DNA of 28,223 nucleotides from CAZIWX01 sp964543125 (GTDB lineage Bacteria > Fidelibacterota > UBA8477), in contig CAZIWX010000025.1 in NCBI GenBank assembly GCA_964543125.1, forward strand, positions 1-28,223, given 5' to 3'. The notes under the pieces were generated by a model. That model ran no database searches. It was not told where the DNA came from and saw only the letters and a list, made by a program, of their open reading frames with translations. Both the position numbers and the translations under genes were made by a program. Below are positions 15,582 to 22,241 of this stretch, piece after piece (the stretch's first letter is position 1; every line of letters starts with the position of its first letter).

Positions 15582-16607
15582 ATGTTCTGGAAACGACAAG
15601 TTCCCATTGCGATTGTTTTTATTACGGGTATTCTCACCCTGTATGGCTGGTTTGTAAAATCGGCTACTTTCGAGGGCTTCATCAATGATGACGCGACCCA
15701 GTGGTATGATATCATCGCCAGTTTTGCCATTATTTTAGGTGCGCTGAATTTATTAAAACTTCAAATTTTAAAAATTGTCAAGCAGAAAAAAGATTGGCAA
15801 TACAGTGTGCTGGCCGTCCTGGGATTTTTCTTCGCGATCACCGCCGGATTTTTCTGGAAAGGGGCCAACTATGTACACATCGATCAGGTTCAGGTAAATC
15901 TTTCGGCCACCACCACCATCGTAGCTGACATAGAGCAGAAAACCCCGGCCGAGGTGACGCCGGAATTGCTGGATCAAGACAGCTATGATGTCCCGCATAT
16001 TTTTATCTTCAAGGGTAGCGCTCAAAAATATGCCCGGCAACTGCAGGCCACTGGCGTAAAGGCCAGGGTGCAGGAAAAATCCTGGGGTGAACATCTGTTG
16101 GAAGAAGGCACCCTGTTTAACTGGTTGTTCAAGTATTTATTCACACCCATGTCAGCAACCATGTTTGCACTCCTGGCCTTTTTTGTTGCCTCGGCTTCAT
16201 ATCGTGCTTTTCGAATCCGAAATTTCGAGGCAACCCTGCTGCTGCTTTCCGGTATTATCATCATGTTAGGCCGCGTCCCCCTGGGGTCAATCATTTCAGC
16301 CTGGTTTATTGCTTATCTGGTCGTTTTGGCTCTGGGATTAGGAGCGAATGTGATTTGGAAGAAGCGAATGACCACTTTTGCCGTTGTAGCGGCCGGCGTT
16401 GTGGTCGTTACCGTGGCCGGCTGGCTTTCCGGCTGGCCGGTTGATAAACCCGGATTCCTTTTCCTGCCCGTCTTGCAGGAGTGGATCTACACGGTTCCCA
16501 ACATTGCCGGTGCACGAGCCATCATGATTGGCATTGCGTTGGGAATGATCGGAACCAGTTTGCGGATCATCCTCGGAATCGAAAAATCATTCATGGGAGA
16601 GAAGTGA
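15582..16607 (+). CDS. Polytopic membrane protein with extramembrane domain, unknown function
   Basis: A 341-residue protein with a strong ribosome site (AGGAGG just before ATG 15582). Hydrophobicity suggests three N-terminal helices (about 7-25, 41-60, 72-92), then a soluble domain of about 85 residues (93-180, including YVHIDQVQVNLSATTTIVAD and VPHIFIFKGSAQKYARQLQ), then about five more helices to the C-terminus. The N-terminal part, with GILTLYGWFVKSATF, recurs in my memory next to DUF6754 proteins, but I cannot name a family. No transporter, enzyme or channel motif is evident. It is tightly linked to its neighbours (9 nt upstream gap, 1 nt downstream), so it is likely a subunit of the same membrane assembly. 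Confidence 0.75.
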   Translation: MFWKRQVPIAIVFITGILTLYGWFVKSATFEGFINDDATQWYDIIASFAIILGALNLLKLQILKIVKQKKDWQYSVLAVLGFFFAITAGFFWKGANYVHIDQVQVNLSATTTIVADIEQKTPAEVTPELLDQDSYDVPHIFIFKGSAQKYARQLQATGVKARVQEKSWGEHLLEEGTLFNWLFKYLFTPMSATMFALLAFFVASASYRAFRIRNFEATLLLLSGIIIMLGRVPLGSIISAWFIAYLVVLALGLGANVIWKKRMTTFAVVAAGVVVVTVAGWLSGWPVDKPGFLFLPVLQEWIYTVPNIAGARAIMIGIALGMIGTSLRIILGIEKSFMGEK

Positions 16608-16608
16608 G

Positions 16609-17457
16609 ATGAATAGCAAACTCATGAATATTTTGATCAAACTGGGTGGTGTTGACCGCCGGGTTATTTTCCTCCTGATCGCAATTTCCGTGCTGATACC
16701 GCTGCTCAAACCACTGGGCTTGCCAATTCGGGCAACGGAAACAACGCAACGTTCCTTTGATGCGGTGGATCGCCTGAAGCGAGGTGACCGAATTTTATTG
16801 TCCTTCGAGTATGGCCCCAGCACCAAGCCCGAAATCCACCCCATGGCCATCGCGGTTCTGAATCATGCCTTCATGAAAGGATTAAAAGTATACATCGTCT
16901 GCCTGTGGCCGGATGGCCAGTTTATGGCGATTGATGCCATAAATGAAGTGGCGCCCCAGTATCATGCGGTTTATGGTAAGGATTATGTTCTGCTGGGTTT
17001 CCGTCCGGGTAATGAAGCGGTGGTAAAAGGCATCGCCAGTAATCTGCGCAAATTGTACACCGTGGATTACAAGAACACGCTGGTGGACGATATTCCCATG
17101 ATGAAGGGTGTGAATAGCCTCAATGACTTTGGCCTGATCTTCAGTTTTTCGGCGGGTTATCCGGGAACCGTTGAGTGGGTTCAATACGGTAGTGATCCCA
17201 CCGGTGTGCCCATGACCACCGGAACGGCGTCGATTCAGGTGAATGAGATTATTCCTTATGAAAATTCAGGCCAATTAATCGGTGTCATAGCGGGAATGCC
17301 CGGGGCCGCGGAATACGAAGCCTTAGTCGGAAAGAAGGGGCTGGGAACATCCGGTATGGATGCTCAATCGATTGCCCATCTCGTGATTGTCTTGTTCATT
17401 ATTTTCGGGAACCTGACCTATTTTCTTGAACGCAAACGCTCACGGAAAAAGTATTAA
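16609..17457 (+). CDS. Bitopic membrane protein with large alpha/beta extramembrane domain, unknown function
   Basis: A 282-residue protein with one N-terminal helix (about 19-38, IFLLIAISVLIPLLKPLGLP), a soluble domain of about 210 residues and one C-terminal helix (HLVIVLFIIFGNLTYFL) followed by a basic ERKRSRKK tail. The basic tail suggests both ends are cytosolic and the soluble domain extracytoplasmic. That domain (RSFDAVDRLKRGDRILLSFEY, HAFMKGLKVYIVCLWPDG, GLIFSFSAGYPGTVEWV) alternates strands and helices like a Rossmann-like fold. It lacks a glycine-rich nucleotide loop, and I do not recognise the family. It begins 1 nt after the previous stop and ends 14 nt before the next start. Confidence 0.75.
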   Translation: MNSKLMNILIKLGGVDRRVIFLLIAISVLIPLLKPLGLPIRATETTQRSFDAVDRLKRGDRILLSFEYGPSTKPEIHPMAIAVLNHAFMKGLKVYIVCLWPDGQFMAIDAINEVAPQYHAVYGKDYVLLGFRPGNEAVVKGIASNLRKLYTVDYKNTLVDDIPMMKGVNSLNDFGLIFSFSAGYPGTVEWVQYGSDPTGVPMTTGTASIQVNEIIPYENSGQLIGVIAGMPGAAEYEALVGKKGLGTSGMDAQSIAHLVIVLFIIFGNLTYFLERKRSRKKY

Positions 17458-17471
17458 AAGAAGGATCGGAT

Positions 17472-18293
17472 ATGTATACCACAGATATCGTCGGCGCCTG
17501 GTTCGCGGTCTTCCTGACCCTGGCAATATTCAGCTTTCTCTATAAAGATAATCCGTTCTACAAGGCGGCTGAGCACATATTTGTCGGTGTCTCGGCCGGA
17601 TATTGGGCCAGCACCTTCTTCTGGACTCAGATTCAGCCCAATTTATTTGGCAGACTTTGGCCCAAGTTGGAATCAGCACCTCACGGATTGAAGGCCGCCT
17701 GGTACGGCATTTATGATTTCTTCGGCTGGTTTCACTCGGGAATATTTCCCGAAGGCGGAATTGATAAAGGCCACGCAATGAATCTGGTCTATTTGGTGCC
17801 CTTTATCCTTGGTATTTTTATGCTGTTTCGCCTGTCGCGTAAACTGGGTTGGTTGGCTCGCTGGTCCATGGCTTATGTGGTCGGACTGGCCGCCGGACTG
17901 CGGCTATATGGTTTCCTTAATTCGAATATTCTGGCGCAAGTCCGTGGTTCGGCATTGCCCTTATTCGATGGTTGGGGGACGGCGATCAATTCCATCATCT
18001 TGATCGTGGGAACTTTGACCGGTTTGTTTTACTTCTTTTTTTCCAAGGAGCATACGGGTGTATTCGGAAAAATCAGCCGGATCGGCATCTGGTTTTTAAT
18101 GATTTCATTTGGCGCGGCGTTTGGCTTTGCCGTCATGGGCCGGATTTCATTGCTTATCGGGCGGTTTTATGACCTGATTGAGTTCAGTGGCGGCAATTAT
18201 TATCATGCCACCTACTGGATTCTCGCCGTGATCATCATCCTCCTGGGTTATCAGGCATTTCGCGAACGCGGACAAAAACCCGAAGGTGTGTAA
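17472..18293 (+). CDS. Polytopic membrane protein (about 7 helices), unknown function
   Basis: A 273-residue, very hydrophobic protein with about seven predicted helices. The first is near residues 5-25 (IVGAWFAVFLTLAIFSFLY) and the last near 247-265 (YWILAVIIILLGYQAF). A loop at about 60-90 holds the most polar residues. The segment FYKAAEHIFVGVSAGYW and the conserved-looking MGRISLLIGR near the sixth helix may be useful for searches. No known transporter signature is visible. An AAGGA 9 nt upstream supports ATG 17472. It is the last gene of the unassigned block; the OppD-type ATPase gene follows after 50 nt. Confidence 0.75.
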   Translation: MYTTDIVGAWFAVFLTLAIFSFLYKDNPFYKAAEHIFVGVSAGYWASTFFWTQIQPNLFGRLWPKLESAPHGLKAAWYGIYDFFGWFHSGIFPEGGIDKGHAMNLVYLVPFILGIFMLFRLSRKLGWLARWSMAYVVGLAAGLRLYGFLNSNILAQVRGSALPLFDGWGTAINSIILIVGTLTGLFYFFFSKEHTGVFGKISRIGIWFLMISFGAAFGFAVMGRISLLIGRFYDLIEFSGGNYYHATYWILAVIIILLGYQAFRERGQKPEGV

Positions 18294-18343
18294 TCCGGAA
18301 AGCTGTTGCTGTACGCTAATTTCCAATCAATAGAGGAGTTATA

Positions 18344-19360
18344 TTGGCTCATCGTCTCTTAGAAGTTCATAATCTGAGAACCTATTTTTCCACCGAGGAA
18401 GGTTTGGCCAAAGCCGTGGATGATGTAACCTTGCATGTCGATGCCGGCGAAACCCTGGGAATTGTGGGTGAGTCCGGATGCGGTAAATCCGTCACGGCCC
18501 TATCGATTATGCGGCTTATTCCGGATCCACCGGGTAAGATTGTAGACGGCGAGATTACATTTGACGGAGTTGATGTGAGAGCGTTGCCGGAAGACAAGAT
18601 GCGCAGCATCCGGGGCAATGAAATTTCCATGATCTTCCAGGAACCCATGACTTCCCTGAATCCGGTTTTCACGTGTGGCGACCAAATCATGGAAGCCATC
18701 CGCTTACATCAAAAAGTCAACAAGAAAGAAGCTCTGAAGCGAGCCATCGATATGTTGAATCTCGTTGGAATACCCGCTCCGGAACAGCGGATTGGCGAAT
18801 ATCCGCACCAACTATCCGGTGGCATGCGGCAACGGATCATGATCGCCATGGCGTTATCCTGTAATCCAAAGCTCCTCATCGCGGATGAGCCGACCACGGC
18901 CCTGGATGTGACGGTCCAGGCCCAGATTCTGGAATTGATCGCCGCACTACAGAAAAAGCTGAACATGTCGGTCATCATGATCACTCATGATTTGGGTGTG
19001 GTGGCGGAAGTAACCAAGCGGGTGATTGTCATGTACGCCGGGAAAATCGTGGAAGAAGGCGATATCAGGACCATCTTTAAAGCCCCGAAACACCCCTACA
19101 CCGAAGGATTGTTAAAATCCATTCCGAATCCAACTCAAAAGGTTGACCGGTTAGCTGTGATCGAGGGGATTGTTCCGGTTCCCACGGAATTCCCGGATGG
19201 TTGCAAATTTCATCCGCGCTGCCCTTTGGCAACGGAACAATGCCGGACCGAGGAGCCACCGCTAAAAAGCTATGATTCCAGCATGGGTTTGACTGTAAGA
19301 TGTTGGGAAGCATTCAAAGTGTTGCAAGTGGATGCCAAAATAGACGCATCCGCCGATTGA
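18344..19360 (+). CDS. Peptide-type ABC importer ATPase (OppD/DppD-like)
   Basis: The 338-residue ATPase has all sites intact: Walker A GESGCGKSV, Q-loop MIFQEPMTSLNP, signature LSGGMRQR, Walker B LLIADEPTTALD, and H-loop MITHDLGVVAEV. The C-terminal extension has the oligopeptide/dipeptide-transporter pattern with four Cys (GCKFHPRCPLATEQC, then VRCW). This arrangement holds a [4Fe-4S] cluster in mycobacterial OppD/DppD structures. The start is TTG at 18344, set by a clear GGAG (18335-18338) five bases ahead and by good alignment from HRLLEVHNLRTYF. It should energise the permeases at 8851-11270 even though seven genes separate them. A partner OppF is not present in the window, so the ATPase either works as a homodimer or pairs with a subunit encoded elsewhere. 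Confidence 0.95.
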   Translation: MAHRLLEVHNLRTYFSTEEGLAKAVDDVTLHVDAGETLGIVGESGCGKSVTALSIMRLIPDPPGKIVDGEITFDGVDVRALPEDKMRSIRGNEISMIFQEPMTSLNPVFTCGDQIMEAIRLHQKVNKKEALKRAIDMLNLVGIPAPEQRIGEYPHQLSGGMRQRIMIAMALSCNPKLLIADEPTTALDVTVQAQILELIAALQKKLNMSVIMITHDLGVVAEVTKRVIVMYAGKIVEEGDIRTIFKAPKHPYTEGLLKSIPNPTQKVDRLAVIEGIVPVPTEFPDGCKFHPRCPLATEQCRTEEPPLKSYDSSMGLTVRCWEAFKVLQVDAKIDASAD

Positions 19361-19424
19361 ACCTCACTGATAATGATTGAATCGAATTGAATTATTTTGT
19401 AAGCAAAGGGTAGGTTAAGCAGGC

Positions 19425-20357
19425 ATGGCTGTTTCAATTACACTACGCAATATCACGCATAATTTTGGCTCCATTACCGCCATTAATAATCTTTCGGTTG
19501 GGGTGGAGTATGGAACTATCTTTGCCATTGTGGGGCCTTCGGGCGCCGGGAAAAGCACGCTTCTAAAGATCATGGCCACGCTGTTGACGCCTACTCAGGG
19601 GTCAGGCTATGTGAATGGGCAAAATCTAACGGCGCGCCCCTGGCAAATCCGAAAACAAATCGGATATTTAGGGCAGCAGGTTGTCCTGGATGAGCAGTTG
19701 ACTATTTTAGAGAATTTGTTGCTTCGCTGCCGTTTCCATGGGCTAACCTCCGAAGAAGCCGAAGCCCGCATCCTGGGATTGGCCGAGCGTTTCAACCTCA
19801 TGGAGGTTTTGCATGAGCTACCCCGGGGACTACCCTATGGTATGCGGCGAAAAATACAATTGGTCCGCACCTTGTTGACGCAACCCAAAATATTGTTATT
19901 GGATGAACCAACGCGTAGTCAGGATCGGCAAACGGGGCTGGCTATTTGGGATTATCTGAGGGAACATAAAGCGAATTTAACCATCGTTTTAATCACCAGC
20001 AGCATGGCTGAGGTTGAACATGTGGCAGACCGCCTGATTATCATGAATCACGGATTTATCCTGGCTGATGGTTCGGTGAATGAGGTCCTGTTTGCACAAC
20101 AGCCGAATCAAGTTCTGGAGGCGACTGTCCACGATGCTACCGAGCGGGAGTTTCAGGCACTTAAGAATGCCAAGGAAGTGCTCTCCTTTGACCGGCATCG
20201 GAATGTTTACCAAATAGTTACCAAACCCCAGACCAATCCCAGTTTGATTCTTCGGCTCTTTGAATCTAAAAATCTGATTTCGTTTATTCCGCAGAAGACG
20301 CGGCTAGCCGAGGCCTTTATCAACACTTTGGGTCAGGAGCAATTAATTCATGGGTAA
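19425..20357 (+). CDS. ABC-2 type exporter ATPase (DrrA/NodI-like) with degenerate motifs
   Basis: The 310-residue protein has an ABC domain plus a C-terminal domain typical of the DrrA/CcmA-like exporter group. Walker A (GPSGAGKST, 37-45), the Q-loop (Gln84) and Walker B (ILLLDE, 156-161) are intact. The signature, normally LSGGM, reads LPYGM (136-140). The D-loop, normally GLD, reads SQD (165-167). The H-loop His is replaced by Ser192 (ITSSMAEVE). ATP binding is likely but hydrolysis may be weak or depend on a partner site. It overlaps the permease gene by 8 nt, so the two form one transporter. Substrates of the family include drugs, polysaccharides and lipids; nothing here selects one. Confidence 0.9.
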   Translation: MAVSITLRNITHNFGSITAINNLSVGVEYGTIFAIVGPSGAGKSTLLKIMATLLTPTQGSGYVNGQNLTARPWQIRKQIGYLGQQVVLDEQLTILENLLLRCRFHGLTSEEAEARILGLAERFNLMEVLHELPRGLPYGMRRKIQLVRTLLTQPKILLLDEPTRSQDRQTGLAIWDYLREHKANLTIVLITSSMAEVEHVADRLIIMNHGFILADGSVNEVLFAQQPNQVLEATVHDATEREFQALKNAKEVLSFDRHRNVYQIVTKPQTNPSLILRLFESKNLISFIPQKTRLAEAFINTLGQEQLIHG

Positions 20358-21108
20358 TGCATTTAAAACGCTGTGGTGGCGTGAACTAACACTTTATCGC
20401 CGGAATTTTGTCAGTGAAGGTTTGCTGAACCTGCTGTTACCGCTCTTTTTTTTCCTGTTTTTCGGACTGGGCTTTCAGACTGTTTTAAAACCGGTTACCG
20501 GCCAATCCTATATGGTATTTCTCATTCCCGGTGTAACACTATTGTCCATCGCGATCACGGCTTTTGATTCCACGGCTTGGTTTTATGCCACGAATCGGCG
20601 TAACCACCAATGGCAGGAAGTAATTCTAATGGGGGCTTTCTTGAATAAACGAGCCCTGCTCAATGCCCAGATAGCCGTGGCAACCATCAAAAGCTTGATA
20701 CACGGTATGATCTTACTCATGATCATGATCTTTCTCACCGACGTGAGCAATATCCATCTGAATTTACAATCTTTTATCGTATTTGTAATCCTGACGGCTA
20801 TTCAATTTGCGGCGCTGGGACATTTAGCCGGTATTTATTTGACACCGGGACCATTATTGGGCAGACTGACGGTTTTTGTGTTATTTCCACTCTTTCTCAT
20901 ATCCGGACTTGGTTGGTCTATCACCAACTATAGTCCATTTTTTGAGAAAATAGTCTCTTGGTTACCCACCTTCGCTTTGATTGACGGTGTCCAATCGGCC
21001 TTTCTTCGGGGTCGGATCGAGAATCTGTTTTTAATCGTTTCGGTGATTGAAACTCTGATTCTGTTGGGCTTGACACAATTCCTGACCGGCACACAGGAAT
21101 CAGCATGA
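20350..21108 (+). CDS. ABC-2 type exporter permease (DrrB/NodJ-like)
   Basis: A 252-residue membrane protein with six predicted helices and the ABC-2 pattern: a short amphipathic N-terminus (FKTLWWRELTLYRRNFVSE), a first helix LLNLLLPLFFFLFFGLGF, YMVFLIPGVTLLSIAITAFDS in the second, a central pair, and the late FPLFLISGLGWSI followed by LPTFALIDGVQS, as in NodJ/DrrB. It forms the membrane part of the exporter with the ATPase encoded just upstream (8-nt overlap). The stop overlaps the next start (ATGA, 21105-21108), so the deoxyribosyltransferase-like gene belongs to the same operon. Confidence 0.9.
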   Translation: MGNAFKTLWWRELTLYRRNFVSEGLLNLLLPLFFFLFFGLGFQTVLKPVTGQSYMVFLIPGVTLLSIAITAFDSTAWFYATNRRNHQWQEVILMGAFLNKRALLNAQIAVATIKSLIHGMILLMIMIFLTDVSNIHLNLQSFIVFVILTAIQFAALGHLAGIYLTPGPLLGRLTVFVLFPLFLISGLGWSITNYSPFFEKIVSWLPTFALIDGVQSAFLRGRIENLFLIVSVIETLILLGLTQFLTGTQESA

Positions 21109-21593
21109 ATGTTTATCTGGCGGGCGCCATTGAAGCGGCGCCCGATGATGGCCGGGTATGGCGCGAAGAGATAACGAAATTTCTCAAGAATGAGCTGGGC
21201 TATGCTGTACATGACCCTTCCCGGCAGGAAGTCACGGTGCTGACGCCAGCCGAGCATGATCAGTTCCGCGCGTGGCGCAGAACGGATTTCCCACGGTTTC
21301 AAGAAGTTATTCATCGTATTATAAAACATGATCTTAAGCAGATATTATTCAACACGGATTTTATCATATGCAAATGGGATGAGTATGTCCGGGATGGGGG
21401 CGGGACTCAGGGTGAATTAACGTTGGCTTTTTTGCACAACATTCCGGTTTACCTGGTTACCGATCTGCCGGTGGAGAAAATATCTTCCTGGATTTTAGGG
21501 TGCGTGACCGAAATATTTGACAATTTTCAAGCGCTGAAATCAACCTTGAGATCACGGAATATCCCCCGGAAACCCGTGCTGGGTAAGGATTAA
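21105..21593 (+). CDS. Nucleoside 2-deoxyribosyltransferase-like protein
   Basis: The 162-residue protein starts MNVYLAGAIE, has ILFNTDFIICKWDEY in the middle, and then DGGGTQGELTLAFLHNIPVYLV (97-118). This is the Rossmann-like layout of the nucleoside 2-deoxyribosyltransferase family, where the Glu of G-G-T-x-x-E (Glu104) is the usual nucleophile and an upstream Asp orients the base. Members swap bases on deoxynucleosides or hydrolyse (deoxy)nucleoside monophosphates, as DNPH1/Rcl does; which of these applies here is unclear. It is probably cytosolic. Its 4-nt overlap with an exporter permease gene is unusual company. The nearest alternative is a non-enzymatic or TIR-like member of the same fold. 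Confidence 0.8.
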   Translation: MNVYLAGAIEAAPDDGRVWREEITKFLKNELGYAVHDPSRQEVTVLTPAEHDQFRAWRRTDFPRFQEVIHRIIKHDLKQILFNTDFIICKWDEYVRDGGGTQGELTLAFLHNIPVYLVTDLPVEKISSWILGCVTEIFDNFQALKSTLRSRNIPRKPVLGKD

Positions 21594-21601
21594 TATAAAT
21601 C

Positions 21602-21631
21602 TTGACTTTATATGTAATTGCTTTAACTTGG
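21602..21631 (+). promoter_or_regulatory. Possible promoter of the HU gene
   Basis: TTGACT at 21602-21607 would serve as a -35 box. With a 19-nt gap after TTG, TAACTTGG (21624-21631) resembles the Bacteroidota -7 element TAnnTTTG with one mismatch. A sigma70-style -10, TAAAAT (21634-21639), is also present but not well spaced from TTGACT. Confidence 0.3.
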
Positions 21632-21638
21632 CTTAAAA

Positions 21639-21670
21639 TCAATGCTTACAAAACCTAGGTCTTGCATTGA
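21639..21670. promoter_or_regulatory. Inverted repeat in the HU leader (TCAATGC/GCATTGA)
   Basis: TCAATGC (21639-21645) and GCATTGA (21664-21670) are perfect 7-nt inverted repeats with an 18-nt spacer, just downstream of the possible promoter. It could be an operator or the first hairpin of the leader RNA. Confidence 0.4.
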
Positions 21671-21676
21671 ATTCGA

Positions 21677-21723
21677 CGGCTGAAAGGGAAGGAATCCCAA
21701 AGTTCAATTAAATCTTTCAGCTG
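21677..21723 (+). promoter_or_regulatory. Extended stem-loop in the HU 5' leader
   Basis: CGGCTGAAAG (21677-21686) pairs with CTTTCAGCTG (21714-21723) over ten positions with one G-U pair. The 27-nt loop may form a small GGA/TCC hairpin. It ends 34 nt before the AGGAGG ribosome site, so it leaves the site free but could affect mRNA stability or bind HU itself. Confidence 0.45.
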
Positions 21724-21770
21724 ACACTTTCACAGGAAATGGGACTAACTTTTAACCAGGAGGAAAACTC

Positions 21771-22046
21771 ATGAAGAAACAGGAATTAGTAGCTAAAATT
21801 GCTGCTGATGCGGGGATTAGCAAAGCGCAGGCCGAACGTGCGCTGAGTGCTTTTACCGATGCGGTTACAACAACATTGAAGGGAAAAGACAAGCTGACCC
21901 TCGTTGGTTTCGGTACATTCGAAACCTCCGACCGGAAAGCGCGTGTTGCCCGCAACCCACGTACGGGTGCGAGTATCAATGTTCCGGCCAGCACGGTTCC
22001 TCGTTTCAAAGCTGGCAAAGCGCTCAAAGGCGCTGTCAACATCTAA
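21771..22046 (+). CDS. hup: DNA-binding protein HU
   Basis: This is a full-length HU of 91 residues: MKKQELVAKIAADAGISKAQAERALSAF, the GFGTFE turn (47-52), the DNA-contacting arm with RNPRTG and intercalating Pro in INVPAS, and the end PRFKAGKALKGAV. HU bends and compacts DNA as a dimer in the nucleoid. A strong AGGAGG (21758-21763) seven bases before the ATG predicts high expression, and the gene has its own leader and terminator, so it is monocistronic. It is HU rather than IHF because it lacks IHF-specific extensions, though single HU/IHF genes are hard to separate by sequence. Confidence 0.97.
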   Translation: MKKQELVAKIAADAGISKAQAERALSAFTDAVTTTLKGKDKLTLVGFGTFETSDRKARVARNPRTGASINVPASTVPRFKAGKALKGAVNI

Positions 22047-22060
22047 GTCTAAGCCAAATA

Positions 22061-22097
22061 AAGGGACGTCCTCCCAGCAGTGCGTCCCTTCTTTTTT
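22061..22097 (+). terminator. Rho-independent terminator of the HU gene
   Basis: AAGGGACG (22061-22068) pairs perfectly with CGTCCCTT (22083-22090) around a 14-nt loop, followed by CTTTTTT. It lies 14 nt after the HU stop codon. Confidence 0.92.
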
Positions 22098-22241
22098 ACG
22101 CCCGTCCCAATCTGATCGCGAGTTTTAAAGAAATAGCTGGTTTAAGTAGTCGCTTGATTACTTTGCTGCTGTAAAAGGAATTGGCACGGGTATGTTAAAA
22201 CAAACCAGACAATATCTTCCGAGAGTTCCGGGAGTCGGCGC

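Noticed and set aside
19425..20357. Missing OppF partner of the peptide importer
   Set aside because: It lacks the OppD/F C-terminal Cys region, has DrrA/NodI-like features, and overlaps an ABC-2 permease gene, so it belongs to the exporter.
22181..22197. Sigma54-like promoter ahead of alr (TTGGCACG at 22181-22188)
   Set aside because: The -24 element is good but the -12 region reads TGTTA instead of TTGCA/T, so the essential GC is missing.
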